From: an uncultured Clostridia bacterium
GTDB lineage: Bacteria; Bacillota; Clostridia; Oscillospirales; Acutalibacteraceae
NCBI GenBank assembly: GCA_944380885.1
Contig: CALWIZ010000004.1
Span: 44,438-108,437 of the forward strand
Reading direction: 5' to 3'
Length of the DNA: 64,000 bases
The notes under the pieces were generated by a model. It was given only the letters and a program-made list of their open reading frames with translations, was not told where the DNA came from and searched no databases. A program made the translations under genes and the position numbers. Below, piece by piece: positions 10,224 to 19,295 of the stretch; the stretch's first letter is position 1; each line of letters opens with the position of its first letter.

Positions 10224-11260
10224 ATGATACGTACCTTTTCGTCTGACTTGATTATACTGCCGATAACATATGCGTCTTCACCGTTTGCTCTGAGAATTTC
10301 AAGCGCTTTTTCAGCGTCCTTTTCAGAAACGACAACGCTCATTCCTACGCCCATATTATATGTGTTGAACATATCGCGCTCCGGAATGTTTCCGGTCTTC
10401 GCGAGAAGGTCGAAAATCGGAAGTATTTTTATATCCGATTTCTTTATTTCTGCACCGAGTCCGTCAGGTATGCTCCTCGGAATATTCTCATAGAATCCGC
10501 CTCCGGTGATATGAGAAACACCTTTAACCATTACTTTGTCAAAGAGTGCAAGCATAGGTTTAACATATATTTTTGTGGGGGCAAGCAGTGCGTCTCCGAG
10601 CGATACTCCGCCGAGTTCGGCGCGGGGGGAGGTAAGGTCGCAGTTTTCAACGTCGAAAACCTTTCTAACAAGCGAGAAACCGTTTGAGTGTACGCCGCTT
10701 GAAGGAAGCGCGATAATAACGTCGCCTTCCGACATACTGCTGTTATCTATTATTTTAGGCTTGTCCACAACGCCGACCGAGAATCCGGCGAGATCATATT
10801 CGTCTTCAGGGTAAAAGCCGGGCATTTCCGCGGTTTCACCGCCGATAAGAGCCGCGCCGCTCTGAACACAGCCCTCGGCTACACCCTCTACAATAGAGGC
10901 GATTTTTTCGGGAACATTTTTACCGCAGGCAATGTAATCAAGGAAAAACAGAGGTTTTGCGCCGCAGCAGATAATGTCGTTTACGCACATTGCAACGCAG
11001 TCAATACCGACTGTATTGTGCCTATTCATTAAAAAGGCAATTTTAAGTTTTGTTCCCACTCCGTCGGTTCCGCATACAAGCACAGGACGCTCATAGTTTT
11101 TTACGTCAAGCTCGAAAAGACCGCCGAAGCCGCCTACATCGGAGCAGACACCCGCTGTCATCGTTTTAGCAATATGAGCTTTCATAAGTTCGACCGCTTT
11201 GTATCCTGCGGTAATGTCAACACCGGCATCGGCGTAGGATTTTGACTGTGAATTATTCAT
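10220..11260 (-). CDS. purM: Phosphoribosylformylglycinamidine cyclo-ligase (AIR synthetase)
   Basis: FGAM + ATP to AIR. 346 residues, starting with [16 protein letters not shown], a hallmark of PurM. Other family features are [23 protein letters not shown], the [19 protein letters not shown] metal/ATP region and [11 protein letters not shown] near the C-terminus. The ATG at 11260 has AAGGAG upstream. A longer reading beginning 12 codons earlier would run into purF and lacks a site. Four bases separate it from the purF stop, and its own stop overlaps the purN start. Confidence 0.97.
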   Translation of the reverse strand: MNNSQSKSYADAGVDITAGYKAVELMKAHIAKTMTAGVCSDVGGFGGLFELDVKNYERPVLVCGTDGVGTKLKIAFLMNRHNTVGIDCVAMCVNDIICCGAKPLFFLDYIACGKNVPEKIASIVEGVAEGCVQSGAALIGGETAEMPGFYPEDEYDLAGFSVGVVDKPKIIDNSSMSEGDVIIALPSSGVHSNGFSLVRKVFDVENCDLTSPRAELGGVSLGDALLAPTKIYVKPMLALFDKVMVKGVSHITGGGFYENIPRSIPDGLGAEIKKSDIKILPIFDLLAKTGNIPERDMFNTYNMGVGMSVVVSEKDAEKALEILRANGEDAYVIGSIIKSDEKVRII

Positions 11261-11264
11261 AAAG

Positions 11265-12698
11265 TCACTCCTTATTTTCGGAAATTTTGGTTTCAAACCG
11301 GTTCTTCAACGGTGTCTTCGGGATTTCGGTGGGATAATTGCCGTCAAAGCAGGCGGTACAGTACCCGGTGCCGTTTATGCCTTTTGCAATCTGCTTAACA
11401 CTTTCAACACTCAGGTAGCCAAGCGAGTCAACACCGATTATCTGAGCTATCTCGTCCACGGTATGCTTGCAGGCAATAAGGTTGTCTCTTGAATCAATAT
11501 CGGTGCCGTAATAGCACGGATTAAGGAACGGGGGAGCCGAAATGCGCATATGTATTTCTTTGGCGCCGGCTTCGCGCAGCAGCTTCACAATTCTGGCGCT
11601 TGTTGTTCCTCGCACGATTGAATCGTCTATCATTACAATGCGCTTGCCCTTTGCTATCTGCGCGATAGGATTGAGCTTTATGCGAACCTTGTCCTCACGG
11701 CTTTTCTGTCCCGGTGCTATAAAGGTTCTGCCTATATATTTGTTTTTGATAAAGCCTATTTCATACGGAATGCCTGACTGCTTTGAATATCCTATCGCTG
11801 CGTCAAGTCCCGAATCCGGAACGCCTATTACTACATCGGCCTGAACCGGGTGCTCAAGCGCAAGGAAGGCGCCCGCGCGCAGTCTCGCGCTGTGAACGCT
11901 GCAGCCGTCTATTACCGAGTCCGGACGCGCGAAATATATGTATTCAAATACACAAAGGGTGCAGGGTGACTTATCACAGTGGTCTGTTATCGAACGTATA
12001 CCGTCCTTGTCAAACACAACGATTTCACCCGGCTTCAAATCGCGGATAAACGAAGCGCCTACTGCGTCAAGCGCGCAGCTTTCGGAAGCTACAATATACC
12101 TTCCGTCTTCGGTCTTTCCGTAGCAAAGCGGACGGAAACCGTTTTCATCTCTTACAGCGATCAGCTTTGATGGAGACATTATAACAAGCGAATAAGCTCC
12201 GCGAATCCGGTTCATCGCCTTATTGACCGCCTGTTCGATAGACGGGGAGGTGAGACGCTCTTTTGTTATAATGTAAGAAATAACCTCAGTATCGCTTGTG
12301 GTATGGAAAATCGAGCCCTCAAGCTCAAGCTCACGCCGAAGCTCACCGGAGTTAATGAGATTGCCGTTATGTGCGAGCGCCATTCTGCCTTTCACATGAT
12401 TTATAACCATAGGCTGTGCGTTGTTTCGGTCGTTTGAGCCGGTTGTGCCGTATCTCACGTGACCGACCGCCATATTGCCTTCGCCAAGACTTTCGATTAT
12501 TTCAGGTGTGAAAACATCGTTTACAAGACCCGTATCCTTAAAAGAAGCGAAAACACCGTCATCGTTTACTACGATTCCGCAGGACTCCTGACCGCGGTGC
12601 TGAAGCGCGAAAAGTCCGTAATATGTGGTGTGCGCCACATCTGAGGTCGACGGTGAAAAGACGCCGAAAACCCCGCATTCTTCTCTTAAACTGCTCAT
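11265..12698 (-). CDS. purF: Amidophosphoribosyltransferase
   Basis: Committed step of the pathway: PRPP + glutamine to phosphoribosylamine. 477 residues. A short propeptide (MSSLREE) precedes the Ntn nucleophile Cys8 in ECGVFGVF, implying self-cleavage as in Bacillus PurF. The C-terminal half is a type I phosphoribosyltransferase with the PRPP loop [13 protein letters not shown]. Cysteines in [15 protein letters not shown] and the CTAC pair near the C-terminus match the ligands of the 4Fe-4S cluster known in the Bacillus enzyme, so an oxygen-labile cluster is likely (inference). GGAGG precedes the ATG. The purC stop is 15 bases upstream. Confidence 0.97.
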   Translation of the reverse strand: MSSLREECGVFGVFSPSTSDVAHTTYYGLFALQHRGQESCGIVVNDDGVFASFKDTGLVNDVFTPEIIESLGEGNMAVGHVRYGTTGSNDRNNAQPMVINHVKGRMALAHNGNLINSGELRRELELEGSIFHTTSDTEVISYIITKERLTSPSIEQAVNKAMNRIRGAYSLVIMSPSKLIAVRDENGFRPLCYGKTEDGRYIVASESCALDAVGASFIRDLKPGEIVVFDKDGIRSITDHCDKSPCTLCVFEYIYFARPDSVIDGCSVHSARLRAGAFLALEHPVQADVVIGVPDSGLDAAIGYSKQSGIPYEIGFIKNKYIGRTFIAPGQKSREDKVRIKLNPIAQIAKGKRIVMIDDSIVRGTTSARIVKLLREAGAKEIHMRISAPPFLNPCYYGTDIDSRDNLIACKHTVDEIAQIIGVDSLGYLSVESVKQIAKGINGTGYCTACFDGNYPTEIPKTPLKNRFETKISENKE

Positions 12699-12713
12699 TT
12701 TAACCTCCGAGAA

Positions 12714-13424
12714 TTATTCGCCGAATACTCTTTTCATCATTTCGTTATAAGCGTCCTCAACACCGCCCATATCGCGGCGGAAGCGGTCCTTATCAAGCTT
12801 TTCGTTTGTATCGGCGTCCCAGAAACGGCAGGTATCCGGAGAAATTTCGTCAGCGAGAACAATAGAACCGTCATTAAGTCTTCCGAATTCGAGTTTGAAA
12901 TCAACAAGCTTTACGTTAAGGGAGAGGAAATACTCCTTTAATACATCGTTGATTTTGAACGCCATTTCCTTGATTTTATCTATTTCTTCCTTTGTCGCCA
13001 GCTTGAGGGCAAGAGCGTGATATTCATTTATAAGCGGATCGTGAAGCTCGTCGTTCTTGTAGGAAAATTCAATTGTAGGAGCGTCAAATACTATTCCCTC
13101 CTCAACACCGTAGCGCTTTGCAAAGGAGCCGGCAGATATGTTTCTGATAATTACTTCAAGCGGAACGATCGAAACCTTTTTTACAACTGTTTCACGGTCG
13201 TTGAGCTCTTCGACGTAGTGGGTCGGCACACCGTGCTTTTCAAGCAGCTTGCAGAGAAAATTTGACATTTTGTTATTTATTACGCCTTTTCCGGTTATGG
13301 TTCCTTTTTTAAGACCGTCAAGCGCAGTTGCATCATCTTTATAGGAAACAATGACATAATCCGGATTTTCGGTCGCATATACTTTTTTTGCCTTTCCTTC
13401 GTAAAGCTGAGTTGTCTTTTCCAT
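12714..13424 (-). CDS. purC: SAICAR synthetase
   Basis: CAIR + aspartate + ATP to SAICAR. 236 residues, the standard bacterial length. N-terminal [13 protein letters not shown], central [18 protein letters not shown], and VDFKLEFGR followed by [14 protein letters not shown]. The ATG at 13424 has GGAGG upstream. A longer in-frame reading extends 40 codons into the purE end and is rejected because it lacks a ribosome site and does not match the family N-terminus. It is the second gene of the operon, 22 bases after purE. Confidence 0.97.
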   Translation of the reverse strand: MEKTTQLYEGKAKKVYATENPDYVIVSYKDDATALDGLKKGTITGKGVINNKMSNFLCKLLEKHGVPTHYVEELNDRETVVKKVSIVPLEVIIRNISAGSFAKRYGVEEGIVFDAPTIEFSYKNDELHDPLINEYHALALKLATKEEIDKIKEMAFKINDVLKEYFLSLNVKLVDFKLEFGRLNDGSIVLADEISPDTCRFWDADTNEKLDKDRFRRDMGGVEDAYNEMMKRVFGE

Positions 13425-13446
13425 TTTGAATTCCTCCGTATATATA

Positions 13447-13941
13447 TTAAATATTGAACTGCTCTTCGACAGCTTTATTTTTTTCAAGAACTTTCGCTGT
13501 GTCCGACGCGCGTTTGGCATCGAGCTTCGCGGCAATCTCATCATCGGTTACGGCAAGTATTTCCGCACACAGCAAAGCGGCATTGACTGCCCCGTCAACA
13601 GCGACAGTTGCGACAGGAATACCTGAGGGCATCTGCACAGTGGAAAGAAGGGCGTCAATACCGCCTAAATTACCTGATTTCATTGGTATTCCGATAACCG
13701 GAAGAGTAGTATTCGCGGCGATAGCGCCGGCAAGGTGCGCCGCCATACCGGCAGCGGCTATAATAGCTCCGAAACCGTTCCTGCGGGCGTTTACGCTGAA
13801 TTCCTTAGCTTCCTCCGGTGTACGGTGAGCCGAAAAAACATGCATTTCAAAAGGGATACCGAGATTTTTTAAAGTATCGGCCGCTTTTGAAACAACCGGC
13901 AGGTCACTGTCGCTTCCCATAATTACGGCGATTTTTTTCAT
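13447..13941 (-). CDS. purE: N5-carboxyaminoimidazole ribonucleotide mutase, class I
   Basis: First gene of the purine operon. 164 residues with the active-site glycine-rich [18 protein letters not shown] and the [17 protein letters not shown] loop. The SAHRTP motif is that of class I PurE, which normally uses N5-CAIR made by PurK. No purK is present in this operon or window. An in-frame GTG lies three codons upstream but only one base from the ribosome site, so the ATG at 13941 (GGAG about 10 bases away) is preferred. The leader carries the ZTP riboswitch. Confidence 0.95.
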   Translation of the reverse strand: MKKIAVIMGSDSDLPVVSKAADTLKNLGIPFEMHVFSAHRTPEEAKEFSVNARRNGFGAIIAAAGMAAHLAGAIAANTTLPVIGIPMKSGNLGGIDALLSTVQMPSGIPVATVAVDGAVNAALLCAEILAVTDDEIAAKLDAKRASDTAKVLEKNKAVEEQFNI

Positions 13942-13960
13942 TTCGTTCACACTCCTTAAA

Positions 13961-14000
13961 ATGTTAAAAGGCGCACTTATCCGGTAAAGATAAGGGCGCC
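13961..14000 (-). terminator. Intrinsic terminator of the ZTP riboswitch expression platform
   Basis: A 12-position stem (13970-13981 with 13989-14000, one mismatch) and a 7-base loop are followed by UUUU and a second U-rich run. Its 5' arm shares three bases (13998-14000) with the CUGGGC end of the aptamer. Ligand-bound aptamer and terminator are therefore mutually exclusive, the layout of an ON switch in which ZTP/ZMP prevents termination ahead of purE. Confidence 0.9.
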
Positions 14001-14070
14001 CAGACGGTCGGCATTTACGGTTCTTTGATTCATGTGGTGCTCCACTTATCCGTCAGTCCCAAAGAACGAT
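13998..14070 (-). promoter_or_regulatory. ZTP/ZMP (pfl) riboswitch aptamer upstream of purE
   Basis: The leader RNA has every hallmark of the pfl motif (known to bind ZTP and ZMP). P1 pairs GUUCUUUG (14060-14067) with CAAAGAAC (14020-14027). The conserved GGACUGACGG follows P1. A small P2 hairpin GUGG-AGCA-CCAC lies at 14034-14045. The 3' domain ends in CCGUCUGGGC, whose CCGUC can form the pseudoknot with GACGG (14050-14054 with 14003-14007). ZTP accumulates when 10-formyl-THF is short, so the switch would raise expression of the purine and glyA genes under folate stress. Ligand identity is from family knowledge. Confidence 0.93.
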
Positions 14071-14085
14071 ATGTTGTATGTGAGA

Positions 14086-14114
14086 ATTATATCATATACC
14101 CGATATTTTGTCAA
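14086..14114 (-). promoter_or_regulatory. Consensus sigma-A promoter of the purine operon
   Basis: Perfect TTGACA (14114-14109) and TATAAT (14091-14086) with a 17-base spacer. Transcription should begin near 14079, about ten bases before the riboswitch P1 helix. Confidence 0.92.
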
Positions 14115-14167
14115 TCATACCGACACTGCGCGGCAAATAAAAAAATATGACGAAAAACCAAAAAATT

Positions 14168-15418
14168 TTAAACATTGTGACAACCGCCGAGATTTTCCCC
14201 AAGCCCCGCCGCAATCAGAAGACGGGAATAGAAAAGTGCTTCACTTCCGTCGCAGTCACATTCGGCGGAAGTAACAGACGCTTCGGAAATTTTTTTCCTT
14301 ATTTCCGCGGCGGCACCCTTGCAGTTAATATGACTTACAAGACAGCCGAACGGGTTTAGAAATAAGAGCTTTTTATATCCGCTTTTATATAATACCTGTG
14401 CTTCGGCGGAAATAAGCCAACCGTCGCCGGTTATGCAGTTCGGCGAGATTATCTTGCCTGATTCGGACAGAAATTCGGAAAAACGGGGCATACGGGAAAA
14501 CCGCGGAAAACCGTCGACCAAGCGGCATACATCTTCATATTTCTTTGAAAGATACGAGCAAAAGAATACGGCTGCACGCTTTAAGATCTCATCTGCTCCG
14601 TCGTCATAAATAACTGATTTTAAAACGTAAAGACAGTAAACCGAAAATCCTGTCGTCCGCACTTCACATCCGTGATTAAGAAGAAAACGCTCGGTGTCAA
14701 GATTTCCTATTCTGCAGTATTTTATGTAAAGCTCTCCGGCAATTCCTACCCTTGTTTTAGGCTTTTTAATAATTTCTATTTCCGAAAAGCTATTAAGCAT
14801 CTCTGTGCATATTTCTTTAACCCTGTGTCCGTAAAAAGGCTTTGCCGAGGAAAATATAACGCAGAGTTTTTTCTGCCATTTCTGAACAAGCGCCTGTGTA
14901 GCGCCGCCGTACTTTTCATATGGTTCGGTCTGCTGCGCGAGATGCATTAAAAGGTCGCCTGTCAGAACAGAGTTTACCGCCGCTTTTATCATGGCGGGCG
15001 TTATCCTGAATCCCGAACGGAGGTTTGCGGAACCGGCATTAAGGGATATAACCGGAACATTTCCGTAGCCTGCGGCCTTAAGCGCCTTTTTCAAAAGCTC
15101 CGGATAATTTGAGGCACGGCACGCCCCACCGGTCTGCGGAAGCAGAAAAGCAGAACGAAGCGGGTCACAGAGACCTCTTTCAAGCGAATTTATTATTTGT
15201 CCCACTATGGCTATTGCGGGAAAGCACATATCATTGTGTATAAAACGCTTTCCGGCGTCAAATATTTCTCTTCCGCGGTTTGAAAGAATATCAGCCTTGT
15301 ATCCTCCGGCTATCAGCGCGGATTTTAATATCGGAAAATGATACTCAAGCATTTCAGGCAGATAAATCGTATGGGTACTTTTCATATCCTTTGTAAATAC
15401 AGCCGGCAATTTTCTCAC
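14168..15418 (-). CDS. 2-hydroxyacyl-CoA dehydratase/activase-like protein (HGD-D, COG3581-like), stand-alone
   Basis: A 416-residue protein resembling the C-terminal portion of the large activase-dehydratase proteins of clostridia, related to the D/B subunits of (R)-2-hydroxyglutaryl-CoA dehydratase. Cysteines that could hold a 4Fe-4S cluster are visible in HNDMCFPA, GGACRASNY and NPFGCLVSH, all typical of the family. The last 60 residues include SAECDCDGSEALFYSR. The usual partner (ASKHA-type activase half) is not adjacent, and the actual substrate is unknown. Start is uncertain: GTG at 15418 follows GAGG directly, while TTG at 15409 has better spacing. It is transcribed alone from its own promoter (15428-15456), divergent from the MarR-like gene. 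A role in radical or reductive enzyme activation is only a guess. Confidence 0.75.
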   Translation of the reverse strand: MRKLPAVFTKDMKSTHTIYLPEMLEYHFPILKSALIAGGYKADILSNRGREIFDAGKRFIHNDMCFPAIAIVGQIINSLERGLCDPLRSAFLLPQTGGACRASNYPELLKKALKAAGYGNVPVISLNAGSANLRSGFRITPAMIKAAVNSVLTGDLLMHLAQQTEPYEKYGGATQALVQKWQKKLCVIFSSAKPFYGHRVKEICTEMLNSFSEIEIIKKPKTRVGIAGELYIKYCRIGNLDTERFLLNHGCEVRTTGFSVYCLYVLKSVIYDDGADEILKRAAVFFCSYLSKKYEDVCRLVDGFPRFSRMPRFSEFLSESGKIISPNCITGDGWLISAEAQVLYKSGYKKLLFLNPFGCLVSHINCKGAAAEIRKKISEASVTSAECDCDGSEALFYSRLLIAAGLGENLGGCHNV

Positions 15419-15427
15419 CTCAAATTT

Positions 15428-15456
15428 AATATACTATTTTTTTAAATTTTTTTCAA
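15428..15456 (-). promoter_or_regulatory. Putative promoter of the HGD-D-like gene
   Basis: TTGAAA (15456-15451) and TATATT (15433-15428) with 17-base spacing in a very AT-rich stretch, about ten bases ahead of the start codon. The short leader is unusual, so confidence is moderate. Confidence 0.5.
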
Positions 15457-15544
15457 GTTAGCTTAATTTCAATAACAAAAAGGATTTACTTTTGATTGTC
15501 AGTGCGTTAATATATTATGGCACAATAATTTTTCGGGTGATAAT

Positions 15545-15931
15545 ATGCATAATTTCAACATTTCAGAATTTTTAAAATTTAAAGCAAAACTGGATAATGC
15601 GCTTTGCGCCGCGGCGGCGGGGGCAGCGAACCGCTGCAGTATTACTCCGCGCGAGGCGGCATTGCTCGCAGAACTGTTTTGCGGGGATACGATGACAGCA
15701 GATACCGTTTCTGTCCGCGGTCTTACAAGCGAAGCACAAGCGCTTGTAAGCTCAAAGCTGGCATCAATCGGTGACGACGGTGTTATAAAGCTTACCGGCA
15801 GGGGAGAAATCGCCGGAAAATCAATTATTTCGGCGCAGGAGAAATTTTTTGAAAAAATCTTCGGAAAAATCACTCCCGAGGAGGCATTTATTATTAATAA
15901 TATATTTGAAAAAATCGGTAAGGATATTTAA
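15545..15931 (+). CDS. Small MarR-like winged-helix protein, hypothetical
   Basis: A 128-residue protein of uncertain family. The central part (LTPREAALLAELF-like segment at about 35-47, then a predicted helix with SSKLASIGDDGVIKLTGRGEIAGKS) reads like the winged helix and wing of MarR-type regulators. The C-terminal stretch KITPEEAFIINNIFEKIGKDI resembles the dimerisation helix of that family. ATG is preceded by GGTGAT. It stands alone and divergent from the HGD-D-like gene, with groES downstream in the same direction after about 185 bases. It could regulate the divergent neighbour (inference). No ligand or target can be read from the sequence. Confidence 0.6.
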   Translation: MHNFNISEFLKFKAKLDNALCAAAAGAANRCSITPREAALLAELFCGDTMTADTVSVRGLTSEAQALVSSKLASIGDDGVIKLTGRGEIAGKSIISAQEKFFEKIFGKITPEEAFIINNIFEKIGKDI

Positions 15932-15999
15932 TTTAAAAGCATTTATTAACAAAAATCCCATGTAAATATTAACAAAAATTAAAAAAATATTTTACGGTA

Positions 16000-16027
16000 T
16001 TGACTTTTCCTGACTTTGGTGTATAAT
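16000..16027 (+). promoter_or_regulatory. Promoter of groES-groEL
   Basis: TTGACT (16000-16005), 16-base spacer, TATAAT (16022-16027). I looked for the CIRCE operator (TTAGCACTC-N9-GAGTGCTAA) and did not find it. The leader instead contains an imperfect long-loop stem, GGAGAAAA (16041-16048) with TTTTCTCC (16068-16075). Confidence 0.8.
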
Positions 16028-16115
16028 ATAGCTTGCAAACGGAGAAAACGGGGATTAAAGTATTATTTTTTCTCCTTTCTGACCGTTCTTTTAAAATGTT
16101 TTGGGAGGAAATATT

Positions 16116-16400
16116 ATGAAAATCAAGCCTTTGGCTGACAATGTCGTTATCAAGGCGACAGAGGCAGAAGAAACCACTAAAAGCGGAATAGTTCTCACAT
16201 CTGCTGCAAAAGAAAAGCCGCAGGTTGCGGTAGTAGTAGCTGTAGGTCCGGGAGGCACTGTAGACGGTAAGGAAGTTGTCATGTCCGTAAAAGAGGGAGA
16301 CAAGGTCATTGCCGCCAAATATTCCGGAACTGATATAAAGATTGACGGCGAGGAGTACACAATTCTTCACCAGTCTGACATTCTTGCAATCGTTGAATAA
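16116..16400 (+). CDS. groES: Co-chaperonin GroES
   Basis: 94-residue heptameric cap of the GroEL chaperonin. It begins MKIKPLADNVVIKATEAEE, has the mobile loop around KSGIVLTSAAKEKPQ, and ends with YTILHQSDILAIVE, all standard. The ATG at 16116 follows GGGAGGAA; a longer reading adding five residues has no ribosome site. The groEL start is 15 bases downstream, forming the usual two-gene operon. Confidence 0.98.
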   Translation: MKIKPLADNVVIKATEAEETTKSGIVLTSAAKEKPQVAVVVAVGPGGTVDGKEVVMSVKEGDKVIAAKYSGTDIKIDGEEYTILHQSDILAIVE

Positions 16401-18053
<1,653 letters not shown>

Positions 18054-18073
18054 TAATTTTCAAGGCGTATTTT

Positions 18074-18111
18074 ATACCGGAACTGATTTGTTCAGTTCCG
18101 GTATTTTTTTT
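18074..18111 (+). terminator. Intrinsic terminator of groESL
   Basis: Thirteen-base perfect stem (18074-18086 with 18092-18104), five-base loop, then eight T residues. Confidence 0.95.
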
Positions 18112-18148
18112 AGAAAAATTGCTTTTTAGTGTATATTACCGAAAAGAC

Positions 18149-18177
18149 TTGACAGTATGTAAAAGTAAGGTTAAAAT
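18149..18177 (+). promoter_or_regulatory. Promoter of the GT2-GtrA operon
   Basis: TTGACA (18149-18154), 17-base spacer, TAAAAT (18172-18177). A small palindrome TGCAG-TGG-CTGCA (18185-18197) lies just downstream, near the expected transcription start, and could be an operator. Confidence 0.75.
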
Positions 18178-18229
18178 AATATTTTGCAGTGGCTGCAGAT
18201 TTAAACACAAAAGAAAGCAGTGATATAAA

Positions 18230-19294
18230 ATGAATGACGTTTTGATTGTTATCCCGTCGCTTAACCCTGCGAATGAACTTTTAGATTATGTTGACAGTCT
18301 TATAAAAAACGGTTTCGGTAAAATTTTACTGATAGATGACGGAAGTAATAAGGATGAAAGCATTGAGGTCTTTAAAAAACTTGAAAATAACGAAGAATGT
18401 GTTATACTCCGTCATGCCGTAAATATGGGTAAGGGAAGGGCACTTAAGGACGCATTCAATTATTATCAGCTTTATTTTGCCGATAAATATACCGGAATAG
18501 TTACTGTTGATTCAGATGGTCAGCACTGTGTTGAAGATGTAATAAAAATGGCCGAGGCACTGAAAGAAAATCCCGAATCGCTTATTTTGGGCGTACGTGA
18601 TTTTGATCAGGATAATGTTCCGTTTAAAAGCAAATTCGGAAATAAAATAACAAAATTTGTAATGAAGTTATTGTACGGCGGAAATATATCAGATACTCAG
18701 ACCGGTCTGAGAGGAATCCCGAATAAGCTCATCAATTCATACATTACTCTTTTCGGTGAACGTTTTGAATACGAGACAACGATGCTGATAGAAACACTAC
18801 AAAGAAAAATCAGCATTCACGAAGTTAAAATCCGTACCATATATATAAATGATAACAGCGAAACACATTTTAAACCTTTACAGGACTCGCTTAAAATATA
18901 TAAGCTGATATTCGGAACATTTTTTAAATATTTGCTTTCATCGGTAAGCTCCGCTTTGATTGATTTTCTTTTCTTCGGGTTATTTGTTTCTTTGCTGCAC
19001 AGTTTTGATCTTGCCGTAAAAATAGGCGTCGCTACTGTTCTTGCGAGAATTATTTCTTCGATTTACAATTATACGGTTAATAAGAATATTGTTTTTAAAA
19101 GCAATAAAAACCGCAGTACATTTATAAAATATTATATACTGTTCTTTTTACAAATGTGTTGTTCCGCAGCAGGTGTATATCTGGTATGCAGAACCGGTCT
19201 TCCCGAGTTTTGGTCAAAGGTTATAGTGGATACTGTTTTGTTTTTGATAAGTTTCCAAATTCAGAGAATATGGATCTTTTCAAAAGAGGTCTGA
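18230..19294 (+). CDS. Glycosyltransferase family 2 fused to a GtrA-like membrane domain
   Basis: 354 residues. The first about 215 are a GT-A fold transferase: LIVIPSLNPANE at the N-terminus, LLIDDGSN with nucleotide-binding acidic residues, TVDSDGQH as the metal-binding motif, and DTQTGLRGIP as the acceptor-side region. This pattern is typical of polyprenyl-phosphate sugar transferases (DPM/GtrB-like). Residues about 225-350 form four predicted membrane helices of the GtrA type, which in known systems help flip or hand on lipid-linked sugars. Both halves in one chain suggest synthesis and use of an undecaprenyl-phosphate-hexose for envelope glycosylation (inference). The next gene starts one base after the stop, so the two probably work together. 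Confidence 0.85.
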   Translation: MNDVLIVIPSLNPANELLDYVDSLIKNGFGKILLIDDGSNKDESIEVFKKLENNEECVILRHAVNMGKGRALKDAFNYYQLYFADKYTGIVTVDSDGQHCVEDVIKMAEALKENPESLILGVRDFDQDNVPFKSKFGNKITKFVMKLLYGGNISDTQTGLRGIPNKLINSYITLFGERFEYETTMLIETLQRKISIHEVKIRTIYINDNSETHFKPLQDSLKIYKLIFGTFFKYLLSSVSSALIDFLFFGLFVSLLHSFDLAVKIGVATVLARIISSIYNYTVNKNIVFKSNKNRSTFIKYYILFFLQMCCSAAGVYLVCRTGLPEFWSKVIVDTVLFLISFQIQRIWIFSKEV

Positions 19295-19295
19295 T

